Positions 17,398 to 28,607 of a DNA stretch of 64,000 nt are shown piece after piece. The notes below the pieces were generated by a model. That model saw only the letters and a program-made list of their open reading frames with translations. It did not search any database and was not told where the DNA came from. The translations under genes were made by a program, and so were the position numbers. The DNA is from Amycolatopsis cihanbeyliensis. GTDB lineage: Bacteria > Actinomycetota > Actinomycetes > Mycobacteriales > Pseudonocardiaceae. Position 1 is the first letter of the stretch. Each line of letters begins with the position of its first letter. The stretch is from positions 4,866,501-4,930,500 of the forward strand of contig NZ_VFML01000001.1 of NCBI RefSeq assembly GCF_006715045.1. Reading direction: 5' to 3'.

Positions 17398-17757
17398 CTA
17401 CTCGCTCCCGTCTCGTTCGCGGCGTCCCTCTTCTGGTTCTGCGCGGACCATAGCCGCCATCGACCCAAGCTGGAGTCGGCCTTGTGACTTATTCGTATCG
17501 ATCTCCTCATCCAGCGAGCGAAGGTATTGGTCGTGCCTCTCCAACCACTCGACCACATCCATGATCGCTCGGACAGTCCTGCTAATCTCCACCAGCGAAG
17601 GCACAACTAGGGTGTCGCCCCGGTCCATCGCCGCGAGGCAGGCCATGAACTCAGGTCGAAGACGCGGTGGTTCGGGTGCCTCCGCGAACACCTGGGCACA
17701 TCCCGCAGCACGCAGGCGCTTGACCTCGCCATGCGCGGTGTATCCGAAGTCCGTCAT
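17398..17757 (-). CDS. resolvase-like protein lacking catalytic residues
   Basis: This 119-residue protein starts at an ATG at 17757 (GAGGAA upstream), 28 bases after the integrase stop on the same strand. It aligns by eye with the N-terminal catalytic domain of small serine recombinases: AAGCAQVFAEA, RPEFMACLAAMDRGDTLVVPSL, LRSLDEEIDT and GRL. The segment that carries the nucleophilic serine (the usual ARVST) is missing, and the KLDRLGR region reads SLVEISR, so Asp and one Arg are lost. There is no DNA-binding tail. It should be catalytically dead and may act as an integrase partner or regulator. Confidence 0.75.
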   Translation of the reverse strand: MTDFGYTAHGEVKRLRAAGCAQVFAEAPEPPRLRPEFMACLAAMDRGDTLVVPSLVEISRTVRAIMDVVEWLERHDQYLRSLDEEIDTNKSQGRLQLGSMAAMVRAEPEEGRRERDGSE

Positions 17758-17785
17758 TTCCTCGCTCCTGACAGTCGGTGTATGA

Positions 17786-19465
17786 CTACGAGACCAGTGA
17801 CTCCCGGTAGCTTCGCGCCTGCTCGTCCTGCTCCTGGAGAAAAGTATCGGCGTCAAGATCGGGATCGATCGACCCGAGGATAGCGGGCAGGTCAGCGAAG
17901 TCGATGTCCCAGACCGGGGCCTTACCTCCCCGTACGGTCATGGTGACCTCATGGTCGCGGAGGTAGAGATTCTTCTCCTGCTGGTCCAAGCTGTTCCAGT
18001 ACTCCCGGAACGTTTCCCCAGTGCCGACCACCCGGTACCGAGACGGCCGCGACGGAATCGCTTCCAGCTCCGCTTCCCGCGTAGCCAGTTTCTCGATCTG
18101 CCGTTCCAGCCGCTCACGCTGCCGCGTACCCTCCCGGTACGCGGGCTTGGTCAACAGGTTGGTCAGATCGTCCAGCGTGACCCGAACCTGCTCCAACTCA
18201 CTGGCATGATCCTCGCCCGGATCGTAGATCTTCTCCTTACGTTCCATGTCCCCGAAGTCGTTCAGCAACTGTTCGATCAGAGCGTTCTCGGCATCGTCTT
18301 GGCGAACGGACTTGTTCCCGCACGGCCGACCAGTGGACACCGAGCGACACCGGTAGTAGGAATTCCTCCGTCCGGAGTTCAGGTACATGTTGGTGCCACA
18401 CACGGCGCATTTGATGACACCGATCAGCACCGCTCGCGTGTTCTGGTTCGGTCCTCGGCGCTTGTTCATCTCGTCCAGCTTCCGTTGCAGGCGATCGAAC
18501 ATCACCGGGTCGATGATCGGCTGAGCACGCAGGATCGGCTTGTCGTTCTCGTCCCTGACGATCTCGTGCGGTCCGTAGACCTTCTGGCCGTCCTGGTCCA
18601 CGCCGATCACGTGACGCCGCACCTGGTAGCCCATCAGGGCCGGGTTCCGCAGCAACGCCACCAGGATGCCGACCTGCCACGCCGACCCCTTCGGCTCTCG
18701 ACCGAGGTTGACCCGATGGTGGTCGTGGGGTGTGAGAACGCCCCGTTCAGACAAATCCTTCGTGATCGACATGGGACGTTCCCCGTCGTCCACGATCCGC
18801 GAGACGATCTGCTGAGCTAGCGGTGCCATCACCGGATCGTGCTCCAGCCGCTTCTGGCCCACGTGCGAGCATCCGATCCCAGCATCAGCGCAGACCCAGC
18901 ACGTCTCCTCGATCAACACCGGTCGGTACCCGAACGACGGCGTACCACCCCGATACCGGCCATCATCAATGAAGTCCGCGTGCATCGACGTGGTGCGTTC
19001 ACTGGTCGCCTGCGACTCCATCTCCGCCACCCACGCGATCAGGATCGCGATGATGTAGCCGATCGGAGTGGAGGTGTCGAAGTGCTCCTCCGTCGCCGAG
19101 GCAAAGTGCTTACCGTGCTGCTTGCCCCAGCTCAACAAGTCGTTGAGATCGGCGACGCTCCGGACGATCCGATCCAGGCGCCAGAACACGATCACGTCGA
19201 ACTCGTGGGCGCGGTTCCGTAGCCACTTGCCCAACTCGGCACGGTCGAACGGCGCCGTGGTCCGCGCCGATACGTCCAGATCTTCAGCCACCCCGGCGAC
19301 CGTCCACCCCTTCGCGGCTACGTGCTGCTCGCACTCCTTGAGCTGCCGCTCCGGCGAGGTGGTGTCATCGCTCAGCCGGGACAGCCGCACCGCGATCAAC
19401 GCGCGGAGCGGCTTGCTCGTGTCCGCAGCCGCCTGCATAACCTTGCGGGTACGAGGTCTCCCCAT
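17786..19465 (-). CDS. large serine integrase
   Basis: This 559-residue enzyme integrates and excises the prophage. The N-terminal resolvase domain (about 18-165) has RLSRLSDDTT with a likely nucleophile at Ser29, and FWRLDRIVRS with catalytic Arg. The recombinase domain follows, with an extra Cys/His cluster (CWVCADAGIGCSH, about 205-217). A zinc ribbon (CAVCGTN near 354, YYRC and CGNKS downstream) and a coiled coil follow. I chose the ATG at 19465, with GGGGAG seven bases before it. The gene lies next to the right attachment junction, as usual for these integrases. Confidence 0.93.
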   Translation of the reverse strand: MGRPRTRKVMQAAADTSKPLRALIAVRLSRLSDDTTSPERQLKECEQHVAAKGWTVAGVAEDLDVSARTTAPFDRAELGKWLRNRAHEFDVIVFWRLDRIVRSVADLNDLLSWGKQHGKHFASATEEHFDTSTPIGYIIAILIAWVAEMESQATSERTTSMHADFIDDGRYRGGTPSFGYRPVLIEETCWVCADAGIGCSHVGQKRLEHDPVMAPLAQQIVSRIVDDGERPMSITKDLSERGVLTPHDHHRVNLGREPKGSAWQVGILVALLRNPALMGYQVRRHVIGVDQDGQKVYGPHEIVRDENDKPILRAQPIIDPVMFDRLQRKLDEMNKRRGPNQNTRAVLIGVIKCAVCGTNMYLNSGRRNSYYRCRSVSTGRPCGNKSVRQDDAENALIEQLLNDFGDMERKEKIYDPGEDHASELEQVRVTLDDLTNLLTKPAYREGTRQRERLERQIEKLATREAELEAIPSRPSRYRVVGTGETFREYWNSLDQQEKNLYLRDHEVTMTVRGGKAPVWDIDFADLPAILGSIDPDLDADTFLQEQDEQARSYRESLVS

Positions 19466-19525
19466 ACTGCAACTCCCCATGTCTCGACATCGAACATACG
19501 TTCGACGTATCGACCTGATCACTCG

Positions 19526-19566
19526 AAGGTGACCGGGGTCACTCCCAGCGGAGTGAATCCATAGAT

Positions 19567-19580
<14 letters not shown>
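19526..19580. other. right attachment junction (attR) region
   Basis: Phage-side DNA here holds two small inverted repeats, GTGACC-GG-GGTCAC (19529-19542) and CACTCC-CAGC-GGAGTG (19540-19555), typical of the arms serine integrases bind. From about 19567 the sequence becomes an aldo/keto reductase gene interrupted just before its DTANVYG motif. The crossover should lie at about 19560-19575. The exact core cannot be fixed without the left end. Confidence 0.65.
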
Positions 19581-20412
<832 letters not shown>

Positions 20413-20431
20413 CACAGGGGAGATGGACCAG

Positions 20432-21422
<991 letters not shown>

Positions 21423-21433
<11 letters not shown>

Positions 21434-22736
21434 GCAGCTCCGCGACGGCGGCAGGCGCCGAGTCCATGGCGACCTGCCGCTGCTCGCGGGTTGCCAGGCC
21501 GCGCACGGTGACGTTGCCCTCGTCCCATTCCTCCTGGCCGACGATCACCACGGCCCGGGCCCCGGCCCTGTCCGCCCTGGACAGTTCCTTGCCCAGCTTG
21601 CGCAGCTCCAGCGGCACCGAGGCGCGCAGGCCGGCGGCCCGCAGCCGGGTCACCACGGTGCGCGCGGCGTCGTAGAGGTCCTCGGTCACCGGGATGGCGA
21701 CCACGTCCACCTCGCTGCGCGGCCGTGGCGTCAGGTCGTGCGTGGCCAGGAAGTCCATCAGCGTCACATCGCCCATACCGAACCCGATCCCGGGGATCTG
21801 CTGGGCGGTGAACAATCCGGCGAGGTCGCTGTACCGGCCGCCGCCGAACAGCGCCCGGTTGTTCTCCGGCGAGGTGTCGAACACCTCGAACACGGTGGAG
21901 GTGTAGTAGGCCAGCCCGCGCACGATCAGCGGGTCGAAGCGCACCAGCCCGGCCGAGCCGCTTTCCAGCACCCGCACCAGGTGCGAGGCCTGCTTGACCT
22001 CCGAGGGGAGCTCGTCCAACAGCGCCGGACCCGCGCCGAGCACCTCGCCGAGCCGGGCGAACTGCTTGTCGCTCAGCCCGATCTCCGCGGCGTCCGCGGC
22101 GAGCCTCTCCGCCTCGTACTTCTCCCAGCGGTCCACCAGCGAGAACACCGGTCCCAACTGCTCCCCGGTGACCCCGACCACACCGGTCAGCGCGGCGGTG
22201 AGCAACTGCCGATCGTTCGCCCGCACCAGGAACATGTCCTCGCTCGCCCCGAGCGCGGTCAGCATGCCGTGGATCAGCTCGAAGATCTCGATCTCGCAGT
22301 TCGCGCTGTCCGAGCCGAAGATGTCCGCGTTGACCTGCCAGTGCTCGCGCACCCTTCCGCGCTGCGGGCGCTCGTAGCGGTGGCAGTTGGGGTGGCTGTA
22401 CCAGCGCACAGGGAACTGCAGCGAGCCGGCGTTGCCCGCGATGATCCGCGCGACCGTGGGCGTCATCTCCGGCCGCAGCGCCAGCCGCCGCCCGCCCCGG
22501 TCGGTCAGGGTGTAGAGCTGCTGGTTGGCGATCTCCTCGCCGGACTTCGCCTCGTAGATCTCGGCGGGCTCCAGCAGCGGCCCGTCGTAGCGGAGGAAGC
22601 CATGCCGCTCGAGTACCTCGTACAGCGTGCCGAAGACCTGGCTCCGGACGGACATCTCCGCCGGCAGGAAGTCACGGGTGCCCCGGTAGGGCGCGGTCGG
22701 CAGGTACTCGGGCACGGTGTGCTCGTCCTCACTCAC
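21423..22736 (-). CDS. hisS: histidyl-tRNA synthetase (non-canonical subgroup)
   Basis: This 437-residue class II synthetase would charge tRNA-His. It has the N-terminal YRGTRDFLP, motif 2 in [11 protein letters not shown], and a C-terminal HGTP anticodon-binding domain ([18 protein letters not shown]). Two features differ from the usual bacterial enzyme: the histidine-1 motif reads [12 protein letters not shown] rather than RGLDYYT, and motif 3 reads GFGMGDVTL, without the usual ER pair. It resembles an archaeal/eukaryotic-like branch more than the standard actinobacterial HisS. It might be a second copy alongside a canonical gene elsewhere. The assignment as HisRS, not HisZ, rests on the intact anticodon domain. 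Confidence 0.85.
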
Positions 22737-22791
22737 TTGGTAAATACATGACCAGGCTTATCCACCACAACCCTATCCCCGGCCCCGAGTG

Positions 22792-22872
22792 CCCTGAACG
22801 TGGCTTTCGAGACGTCAGATGTCGCGAACGGCACTATTGAGACGTTGAGCGTCCTGAACGCCACGTTCAGGG
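22792..22872. repeat. 81-bp palindrome-ended repeat, copy 1
   Basis: The element is bounded by a perfect 13-bp inverted repeat (CCCTGAACGTGGC / GCCACGTTCAGGG). A second copy of the same length lies at 56261-56341, with its central part in the opposite orientation. Copy 1 overlaps the 3' end of the drug-exporter gene and supplies its stop codon. Confidence 0.85.
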
Positions 22873-24377
22873 GCTTTGCCCCGGATGAGCAGGGCGAGCA
22901 GGGCGCCTGCCGCGCAGATCACGGCGGTGACCAGGAAGATCCCGCTGTACTGGCTCAGCAGCGCCTGCCGCACCGCGCCGGTGTACTCGGCGAGCGCCTG
23001 CTCGTAGGCCGCGTCGGTGGGGAACAGCACCCGGATCGGGGCGTCCAGGGTGGCGGTCATCTCGTGGAAGCGGTGCAGCCCCCATGCCGACAGCCCCGCC
23101 ACGCCCACCAGCATCCCGGTCATCCTGGCCACCACCACCCCTGCCGAGGCGACCCCGTGCTGCGCGGCGGGCACCACCCGCAGCACCGCCGCCGAGAGCG
23201 GGGCGATGACCAGGCCCAGTCCGAGGCCGACCACCACCAGGTCGACGTCCAGCCGGGGCAGGGACACCGGGCCCAGGGTGTGCCTGGCGGCGAGCACGTC
23301 CATCGGCCACCCGGAGATCAGCAGGTAGCCGCCCGCCGCGAGCAGCATGCCCGCCACGGCCACCCAGCGTTCCCCGATCCGGCCGGCCAGCGCGCCACCG
23401 AGCAGCGCCCCGATCGGCAACGCCACGAGGAAGCGGAGCAGCAGCAGGATCGCCCCCTGGTCGTCCCTGCCGAGCAGGGTCTGGGCGAACAGGTCCACAT
23501 CCACCAGGGTCACCATCAGCGCGGCGCCTGCCGCGACGCTGGTGCCGAGCGCGGCGAGGAACGGGCGCAGGTGCACGCCCGCGGTGTCGATCAGCCGGGT
23601 ACGGGCCCGTGCCTCCCAGACACAGAACGCCACCAGCGCGACGGCCGCGGCGATCAGGAAGGGCACACCCCAGCTGGGCAGCGCCTGCTCGCGGGGGTCA
23701 GGGCTGTACAGGCCGATGACCAGCAACCCGAGCGTCACGGCCAGCAGGGCGCCGCCGGTCACGTCCACCTTGGCCCGCTCGCCCGTGGTGCGCTGCCTGC
23801 CGGGAAGGGCGAAGTGCACGGCGACCATGGCCAGGATCGCCAGCGGCACGTTCACCCAGAACACCCCGCGCCAGCCCGCGGCCGCGGCGAGCGCGATCCC
23901 GTAGAGCGGGCCGAGCACGCTGCCGAGCTCCTGCGCCGCGCCGACCGCGCCGAGCACGGCCGCCCGCCTGCGTTCCGCCCACAGGTCGGCGACCAGCGCC
24001 ATGGTCACCGGCAGCAGCGCACCGCTGGCGACACCCTGGACGACCCGACCGGTGACCAGTACCGGCACCGTCCCGGCCAGTGCGGTGATCGCGGATCCGG
24101 CAAGGAAACCGGCGAGGCAGACCTGGAGCAAACGTTTGCGCCCGAACCGGTCGGAGGCCTGCCCCAGCAGCGGCATCGCGGCCACGTAGCCGAGCAGGTA
24201 CCCGGTGACGATCGGGGTGATCTGCTCCAGCCGGTTCACCGGGATGCGCAGGTCGTCGATGATCTGCCGGAGCAGGCCGATCACCACATAGGTGTCCAGT
24301 GCGCCGAGCAGCACGGCGAGGCCGCCCGCACCGATGGCCGCGCCCTTGCCGGACCGGCCGACCTGCGTGGAGGTCAT
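22815..24377 (-). CDS. MFS exporter, P55-like (DHA2)
   Basis: This 520-residue polytopic protein has about 14 membrane helices. Characteristic motif A ([12 protein letters not shown], about 70-81) and the motif C-like region ([22 protein letters not shown]) place it in the DHA2 drug/H+ antiporter family. It follows an LprG-like lipoprotein gene with a 4-base overlap, the arrangement of the mycobacterial lprG-P55 operon, whose products export lipids and drugs. Its last 18 codons and stop come from the 81-bp repeat, so its tail ([18 protein letters not shown]) is probably not conserved. Confidence 0.88.
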   Translation of the reverse strand: MTSTQVGRSGKGAAIGAGGLAVLLGALDTYVVIGLLRQIIDDLRIPVNRLEQITPIVTGYLLGYVAAMPLLGQASDRFGRKRLLQVCLAGFLAGSAITALAGTVPVLVTGRVVQGVASGALLPVTMALVADLWAERRRAAVLGAVGAAQELGSVLGPLYGIALAAAAGWRGVFWVNVPLAILAMVAVHFALPGRQRTTGERAKVDVTGGALLAVTLGLLVIGLYSPDPREQALPSWGVPFLIAAAVALVAFCVWEARARTRLIDTAGVHLRPFLAALGTSVAAGAALMVTLVDVDLFAQTLLGRDDQGAILLLLRFLVALPIGALLGGALAGRIGERWVAVAGMLLAAGGYLLISGWPMDVLAARHTLGPVSLPRLDVDLVVVGLGLGLVIAPLSAAVLRVVPAAQHGVASAGVVVARMTGMLVGVAGLSAWGLHRFHEMTATLDAPIRVLFPTDAAYEQALAEYTGAVRQALLSQYSGIFLVTAVICAAGALLALLIRGKAPERGVQDAQRLNSAVRDI

Positions 24378-25066
24378 TCCGGCGGGTTCACCGTGACGGG
24401 CTTGTTCACCTCGGAAAGCCGCACGTCCACCGACTGCCCCTCGCCGAAGGTGGCGGTGGCCTTGACCGGCAGGCGCTCACCCTCGGCCCGGAGCCAGAAC
24501 GCGATATCGGCGTCCGAGGGCACCCCGGGTACCAGCTCGCCGAGCACGTCCTTGGCCACCGTGCCGGTGACCTTGTAGGCGGGGGTGCCGTCCACCTCCT
24601 CCCGCGCCTCGGTCGTGGGGTTCCGCATGCTGCCGAGCACCTTGGCGATGCCCCGTTCGGGGTCCAGCACCGCGGACGGGTCGTAGACCGCCGAGCTGAG
24701 CTGGACCGGGATCTCCTGGAAGTCTCCGGTCGGGCCCTTGAGGTAGAGCGTATCCCCGGCGAGCACGAACTCGACCTCGACGAGTTGCCCGCCCTGGTCG
24801 AGGGTGCCGGTGCCCTTGGCCCCGCCGGAGGGCCCGCCCTCCTTGGTCAGGTCGCCTTCCAGGCCGCGCACGCTGAGGCCCGGGATGTCGCCCCGCACCT
24901 CGATGCCGAAGTGCGCGCTGTTGACGCTGCCCATGGCGGTGGCAGCGGCTTCGATCAGGAGGGGGCCGTCCGGAAGTTGCTCGTCCGCTGGCTCGTCGGA
25001 GGAGCAGCCTGCCACGACCGCGAGGCCGAGTGCGAGCGCCCCGGCCAGGATTCGGCGGGTGAACAT
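24374..25066 (-). CDS. lprG: LprG/LppX-family lipoprotein
   Basis: This 230-residue lipoprotein has a signal peptide with lipobox VAGC (Cys21). The mature part fits the LppX/LprAFG fold, a half-barrel with a hydrophobic lipid-carrying pocket: [32 protein letters not shown], and [23 protein letters not shown] at the end. It should work on the outer face of the cell membrane with the MFS exporter encoded just downstream. In mycobacteria the pair moves triacylated lipids to the envelope; the cargo here is not known. Confidence 0.88.
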   Translation of the reverse strand: MFTRRILAGALALGLAVVAGCSSDEPADEQLPDGPLLIEAAATAMGSVNSAHFGIEVRGDIPGLSVRGLEGDLTKEGGPSGGAKGTGTLDQGGQLVEVEFVLAGDTLYLKGPTGDFQEIPVQLSSAVYDPSAVLDPERGIAKVLGSMRNPTTEAREEVDGTPAYKVTGTVAKDVLGELVPGVPSDADIAFWLRAEGERLPVKATATFGEGQSVDVRLSEVNKPVTVNPPE

Positions 25067-25095
25067 GCGTGCATCCTAGGCATGCCGTGCGACGC

Positions 25096-25863
25096 TCAGG
25101 TGACGACGCCGCTTTCCCACCACCACGACCGCGCGCCGTAGGGGTACTCGACCCTGCTGTCCGCGTGCTGCCAGCTCACCGTGTACCGCTCCAGCCCGGA
25201 GAATCCGGAGGTCTCGCAGGCCACGTAGAACGTGCGGGTGGAGACTCCGGCCGAGGCGAAGTCGGCGGCGATGCCGTACATGTGCTGGCTGTTGGACGCG
25301 CCGCCGACATTCGAGTTGTGCCGTATCGAGCGGAATCCGGAATTGATGTTCATCGGTTTGTTGCCAACCTTTTTCCGGACGGCCTCCAGCTTGTACATCA
25401 ATCGGCGCACGTTCTCCTTGACCGTGCCCGATCCGACCTTTCCGCCGGAAAAGCCGGATCCGTCCTTCGAATGGAACTCCGCGTAGTCGAAGTGCGTCGT
25501 GGAGCCGTCGGAGTCCTCCAGCGCGTTGAGCCGGGCGTGTGTCTGCTCGCCGGCCACGCCGTTGACGGTGAGGCCGTACGCGCGCTGGAACCGGCGGAGC
25601 GCCGCCTCGGTGGCCGGGCCGAACTGGCCGTCCACCGCGACGTAGGTCTTGCGCGGGGAGTCGGCGGCCCAGCCGGCGATCCGGATCTGCAGTTCGCGTA
25701 CGTCGGCGCCGCTGTCGCCGTCGCGCATGGTGCGGGTCCAGTCGTACGCGTGCGCGGCACCGGTGGTGAGCAGGCCGAAGCCGGCAACGAAGGGCGTCGC
25801 CGCGGCGACGCGGAGGAAGGCCCTCCTGCCGCGCACTGGATGGTGTTCGGACGGGGTCGGCAT
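25096..25863 (-). CDS. Tat-exported M15 peptidase with peptidoglycan-binding domain
   Basis: This 255-residue protein starts at an ATG at 25863 with GGAGG upstream. It has a twin-arginine signal (RRAFLR) and AHA cleavage site near residue 40. A PG-binding-1 repeat follows (about 48-110, with VDGQFGPATEAAL), then an M15_3 zinc peptidase with SGFRS, SQHMYGIAADF (about 200-210) and a terminal Trp-rich motif. It probably trims peptidoglycan stem peptides in the wall. It shares both domain types with the prophage endolysin, but in the reverse order. Confidence 0.88.
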   Translation of the reverse strand: MPTPSEHHPVRGRRAFLRVAAATPFVAGFGLLTTGAAHAYDWTRTMRDGDSGADVRELQIRIAGWAADSPRKTYVAVDGQFGPATEAALRRFQRAYGLTVNGVAGEQTHARLNALEDSDGSTTHFDYAEFHSKDGSGFSGGKVGSGTVKENVRRLMYKLEAVRKKVGNKPMNINSGFRSIRHNSNVGGASNSQHMYGIAADFASAGVSTRTFYVACETSGFSGLERYTVSWQHADSRVEYPYGARSWWWESGVVT

Positions 25864-25991
25864 CGTGCCTCCAGCTGAAGTCCGGCGTGGACACTCGACC
25901 AGATACTCACCGATGTGGTGAGACGATGACAATGGCTGGCTGGAAATTGGGAAAATATTGGTTCCGGGGTCTCCGGGGTCCCCGGGCCTGG

Positions 25992-26444
25992 CTAACCCAT
26001 CAGGAGGGCGGCCACGGTCGCACCCAGCTCCCAGCAGTTCTCCAGGTCCTGCTTGCTCGGCTCGCCCGTCACGGTGACCGACGCCGCGCCCTGCTCCCAG
26101 CCCAGCCCGCCGGTGATCGACTCGATGCCGCGCACGGTGCCGGACACGTCGCTGGCCCCGTGTACGTAGTAGCCGAACGGCCTGCCCCCGGTGGCGTCCA
26201 GGCAGGGGTAGTAGATCTGGTCCAGGAAGTGCTTCATCGCGCCGGACATGTAACCGAGGTTGGCCGGCGTGCCGAGCAGGTAGCCATCGGCGGCCAGCAC
26301 GTCCGGCACGGTCGCGGCGAGCGCGGGCCTGCGGACGACCTCGACGCCTTCGATCTCGTCCGTGGTCGCGCCGGAAACGACCGCCTCGAACATCGACTGC
26401 GTGTTCGGGGACGGCGTGTGGTGGACGATCAGCAAGGTAGGCAC
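25992..26444 (-). CDS. flavodoxin/NAD(P)H reductase family protein
   Basis: This 150-residue protein has a flavodoxin-like fold. The N-terminal MPTLLIVHHTPSPNTQ holds the FMN phosphate loop, and GTPANLGYMSGAMKHFLDQIY binds the flavin ring as in the WrbA/NADPH-dependent FMN reductase family. Full-length family members are 150-200 residues, so this is a compact version. It probably transfers two electrons from NAD(P)H to a quinone or other acceptor. The physiological substrate is unknown. Confidence 0.82.
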   Translation of the reverse strand: MPTLLIVHHTPSPNTQSMFEAVVSGATTDEIEGVEVVRRPALAATVPDVLAADGYLLGTPANLGYMSGAMKHFLDQIYYPCLDATGGRPFGYYVHGASDVSGTVRGIESITGGLGWEQGAASVTVTGEPSKQDLENCWELGATVAALLMG

Positions 26445-26507
26445 GCCGCGAGCGTGCCGCCGCGACGGTTCCCGCGCAAGTGCGCGGCCCCGCTGCGCCC
26501 GCGCACG

Positions 26508-26585
26508 GCAAACTCGTGCGCGTGGCGAGCAAACTCACGCGCGTGGACGGCAAACACGCGCACGTGGGGAGCAAACACGCCGGGC
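26508..26585. repeat. 21-bp-period repeat, locus 1
   Basis: Nearly four units with exact 21-base spacing begin GCAAAC at 26508, 26529, 26550 and 26571. The array ends directly at the stop codon of the phosphomannomutase gene (26586). The same unit occurs at 40295, 41352 and 59654. Confidence 0.8.
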
Positions 26586-28232
26586 TCAGGGGGTGAGCAG
26601 GGACTCGATGTCGGTGCGCAGGTGGGTGAGCCGGTCCTCGGCGCGGGTTCGGGCGGCGGGGAGCCCGCTCGCGTCCGGAACGGGTTCGGTCACCTCGAGG
26701 TAGGCCTTCAGCTTCGGTTCGGTGCCGGAGGGGCGGATCACCACGCGCAGGCCGGGGCCGCGCAGGCGCAGCACGTCGGCCTCGGGTAGCAGGTCCTCGG
26801 TCCGCACCTCGGCACCGGCCAGCGCGGTCGGCGGGGCGGCCCGCAGCGTGGCCATCAGCTCGCCGATCCGGCTGAGCTCGGTCACCCGCAGCGCGATCTG
26901 GTCGGTGCGGTGCACCCCGTGCCGCACGGCGAGCTCGTCCAGTGCGTCCAGCAGGGTGCGGCCGCGCGTCCGCAGGGTCGCCGCCAGATCGCAGGCCAGT
27001 ACGGCGGCCGCGATCCCGTCCTTGTCCCGCACGAACCGCGGGTTCACGCACAGGCCGAGCGCCTCCTCGTAGGCGAACACCAGGCCCTCGCCCGCCCGGG
27101 CGAGCCACTTGAACCCGGTGAGCGTCTCGGCGTACCGGGCGCCGTGCGCCTCGGCGACGCGGGCCAGCATGGACGAGGACACGATCGTCGTCGCCACCAG
27201 CGGGTCGGGGTTGTCCACCGTGGACAGTACGTGCTCGCCGAGCAGCACCCCTGCCTCGTCGCCGCGCAGCATCCGCCAGGAGTCCCTTTCCCGCACGCCG
27301 AGCGCGCACCGGTCGGCGTCCGGGTCCAGCGCGATCGCCAGGTCGGCGCCCTCCCGCTCGGCGAGCTCGAGCAGCAGGTCGGTCGCCCCCGGCTCCTCCG
27401 GGTTCGGGAAGGGCACGGTGGGGAAGTCCGGATCCGGTTCGGCCTGCGGGGCCACCGGAACCGGGGCGGCGAAACCGGCGCGCAGCATGGCCAGCCGCAG
27501 TGTCTCGGCACCGACGCCGTGCAGCGCGGTCGCGACGACCCGCAGCTCCCGCGCCTGCCCGGCAGGCAATTCGGCCACCCGGTCGAGGTAGGCCTCCGGC
27601 ACCTCCGCGGCCTCGGTGGCGCCCCGCGCCCTGGGCACGTTCCGCGCACCGGGTGCGGCCGCGATCTCGGCCTCGATCTCGCCGTCCGCGGGCGGCACGA
27701 TCTGCACTCCGGTGTGGTCGTAGAGCTTGTACCCGTTGTCCGCGGGCGGGTTGTGCGACGCGGTGAGCTGGATCCCCGCCACCGCGCCGAGGTGACCGAC
27801 CGCGAACGCCAGCACCGGGGTCGGGATCGGCGCGGGCAGGGTGCGTACCACGAATCCGGCCGCGGCGAGCACCTCGGCGGCGGCCGCGGCGAAGGCCGCC
27901 GAACCGTGCCGGGCGTCCCTGCCGAGCACCACGACCCCGCCCGCGTGCCCCTGCCTCGCCAACCAGGAGGCGACTCCGGCGGTGGTGCGCACGACCACGG
28001 CCGTGTTCATCCCGTTCGGTCCCGCCCGCACGGGCCCGCGCAGCCCGGCCGTGCCGAACTCCAGCGGGCCGGACATCCGGTCGGCGAGCTCGGCGACGGC
28101 GGCGGCCTCGCCACCCATCGCACGGGCGAGCACGCCCTGCAGTTCCGCGCGTGCCGTCTCGTCCACATCGTCGGCGATCCAGCGGAAGGTCCGGTCGCGC
28201 AGGTCGGGGGTCAGCCTCGCGGGTGCGGTCAC
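26586..28232 (-). CDS. phospho-sugar mutase (PmmB-like)
   Basis: This 548-residue alpha-D-phosphohexomutase interconverts sugar 1- and 6-phosphates. The phosphoserine loop is TASHNPPADNGYK (Ser near 155), the metal loop DPDADRC (about 301), the sugar-binding loop EEALGLC and the phosphate-binding loop RPSGTEPKLK. All active-site parts are present. A GTG start at 28232 is likely; an SD is weak. Beyond a short gap lies purine nucleoside phosphorylase, which recalls deoD-pmmB of mycobacteria, although the two genes share a strand here with a possible small gene between them. A phosphopentomutase role, feeding the PNP reaction, is possible. Confidence 0.9.
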   Translation of the reverse strand: MTAPARLTPDLRDRTFRWIADDVDETARAELQGVLARAMGGEAAAVAELADRMSGPLEFGTAGLRGPVRAGPNGMNTAVVVRTTAGVASWLARQGHAGGVVVLGRDARHGSAAFAAAAAEVLAAAGFVVRTLPAPIPTPVLAFAVGHLGAVAGIQLTASHNPPADNGYKLYDHTGVQIVPPADGEIEAEIAAAPGARNVPRARGATEAAEVPEAYLDRVAELPAGQARELRVVATALHGVGAETLRLAMLRAGFAAPVPVAPQAEPDPDFPTVPFPNPEEPGATDLLLELAEREGADLAIALDPDADRCALGVRERDSWRMLRGDEAGVLLGEHVLSTVDNPDPLVATTIVSSSMLARVAEAHGARYAETLTGFKWLARAGEGLVFAYEEALGLCVNPRFVRDKDGIAAAVLACDLAATLRTRGRTLLDALDELAVRHGVHRTDQIALRVTELSRIGELMATLRAAPPTALAGAEVRTEDLLPEADVLRLRGPGLRVVIRPSGTEPKLKAYLEVTEPVPDASGLPAARTRAEDRLTHLRTDIESLLTP

Positions 28233-28491
28233 GATGGTCAGCCTACGGATGCCGGGGTTTCGTTCCGGCACACGGTTTTGTCCCGGCGGCACCCTGCCGG
28301 AGGTGACAAAACCGGCCGCGGTCGCTCCTGGTGATCGTTTCGGTACCCGAACGGGCGATTGTTCACGACGTGGAAGTTCGAGATGTTGATCCCTACCGAC
28401 GAGTAGGTAGCCCCAACGTCGAGGCGAACACTCACTCACCCTGCGATGCGCCCGTCGCCAGCCAACACGCATCTTTGTTCGAGAGGTCGCG

Positions 28492-28602
28492 ATGAAGCAG
28501 AAGCTGTTCCCCGGCAGCGGCATCCGGTTGACCCCCGAGGTCACCGACGTGCCGATCACTTCGGACGATCCGATTCCGCCGGTCAAACCGGTCAGGCAGT
28601 GA
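28492..28602 (+). CDS. possible 36-residue peptide gene
   Basis: An ATG at 28492, with GAGAGG at 28481-28486, opens a 36-codon frame (MKQKLFPGSGIRLTPEV... ends VKPVRQ). About 89% of third positions are G or C, as in real genes of this genome. It lies in the otherwise empty gap between two reverse-strand genes, pointing toward the PNP gene, and is followed by a strong hairpin. The product is basic at the N-terminus, Pro/Asp-rich in the second half, and has no Cys, so it does not look like a typical lanthipeptide. No function can be assigned. It could be a peptide precursor or a small regulator. Confidence 0.6.
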   Translation: MKQKLFPGSGIRLTPEVTDVPITSDDPIPPVKPVRQ

Positions 28603-28607
28603 ACCGG

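Noticed and set aside
26508..26585. Regularly spaced repeats considered as a CRISPR array
   Set aside because: The unit is contiguous with a 21-base period and has no unique spacers, and no cas genes are present.
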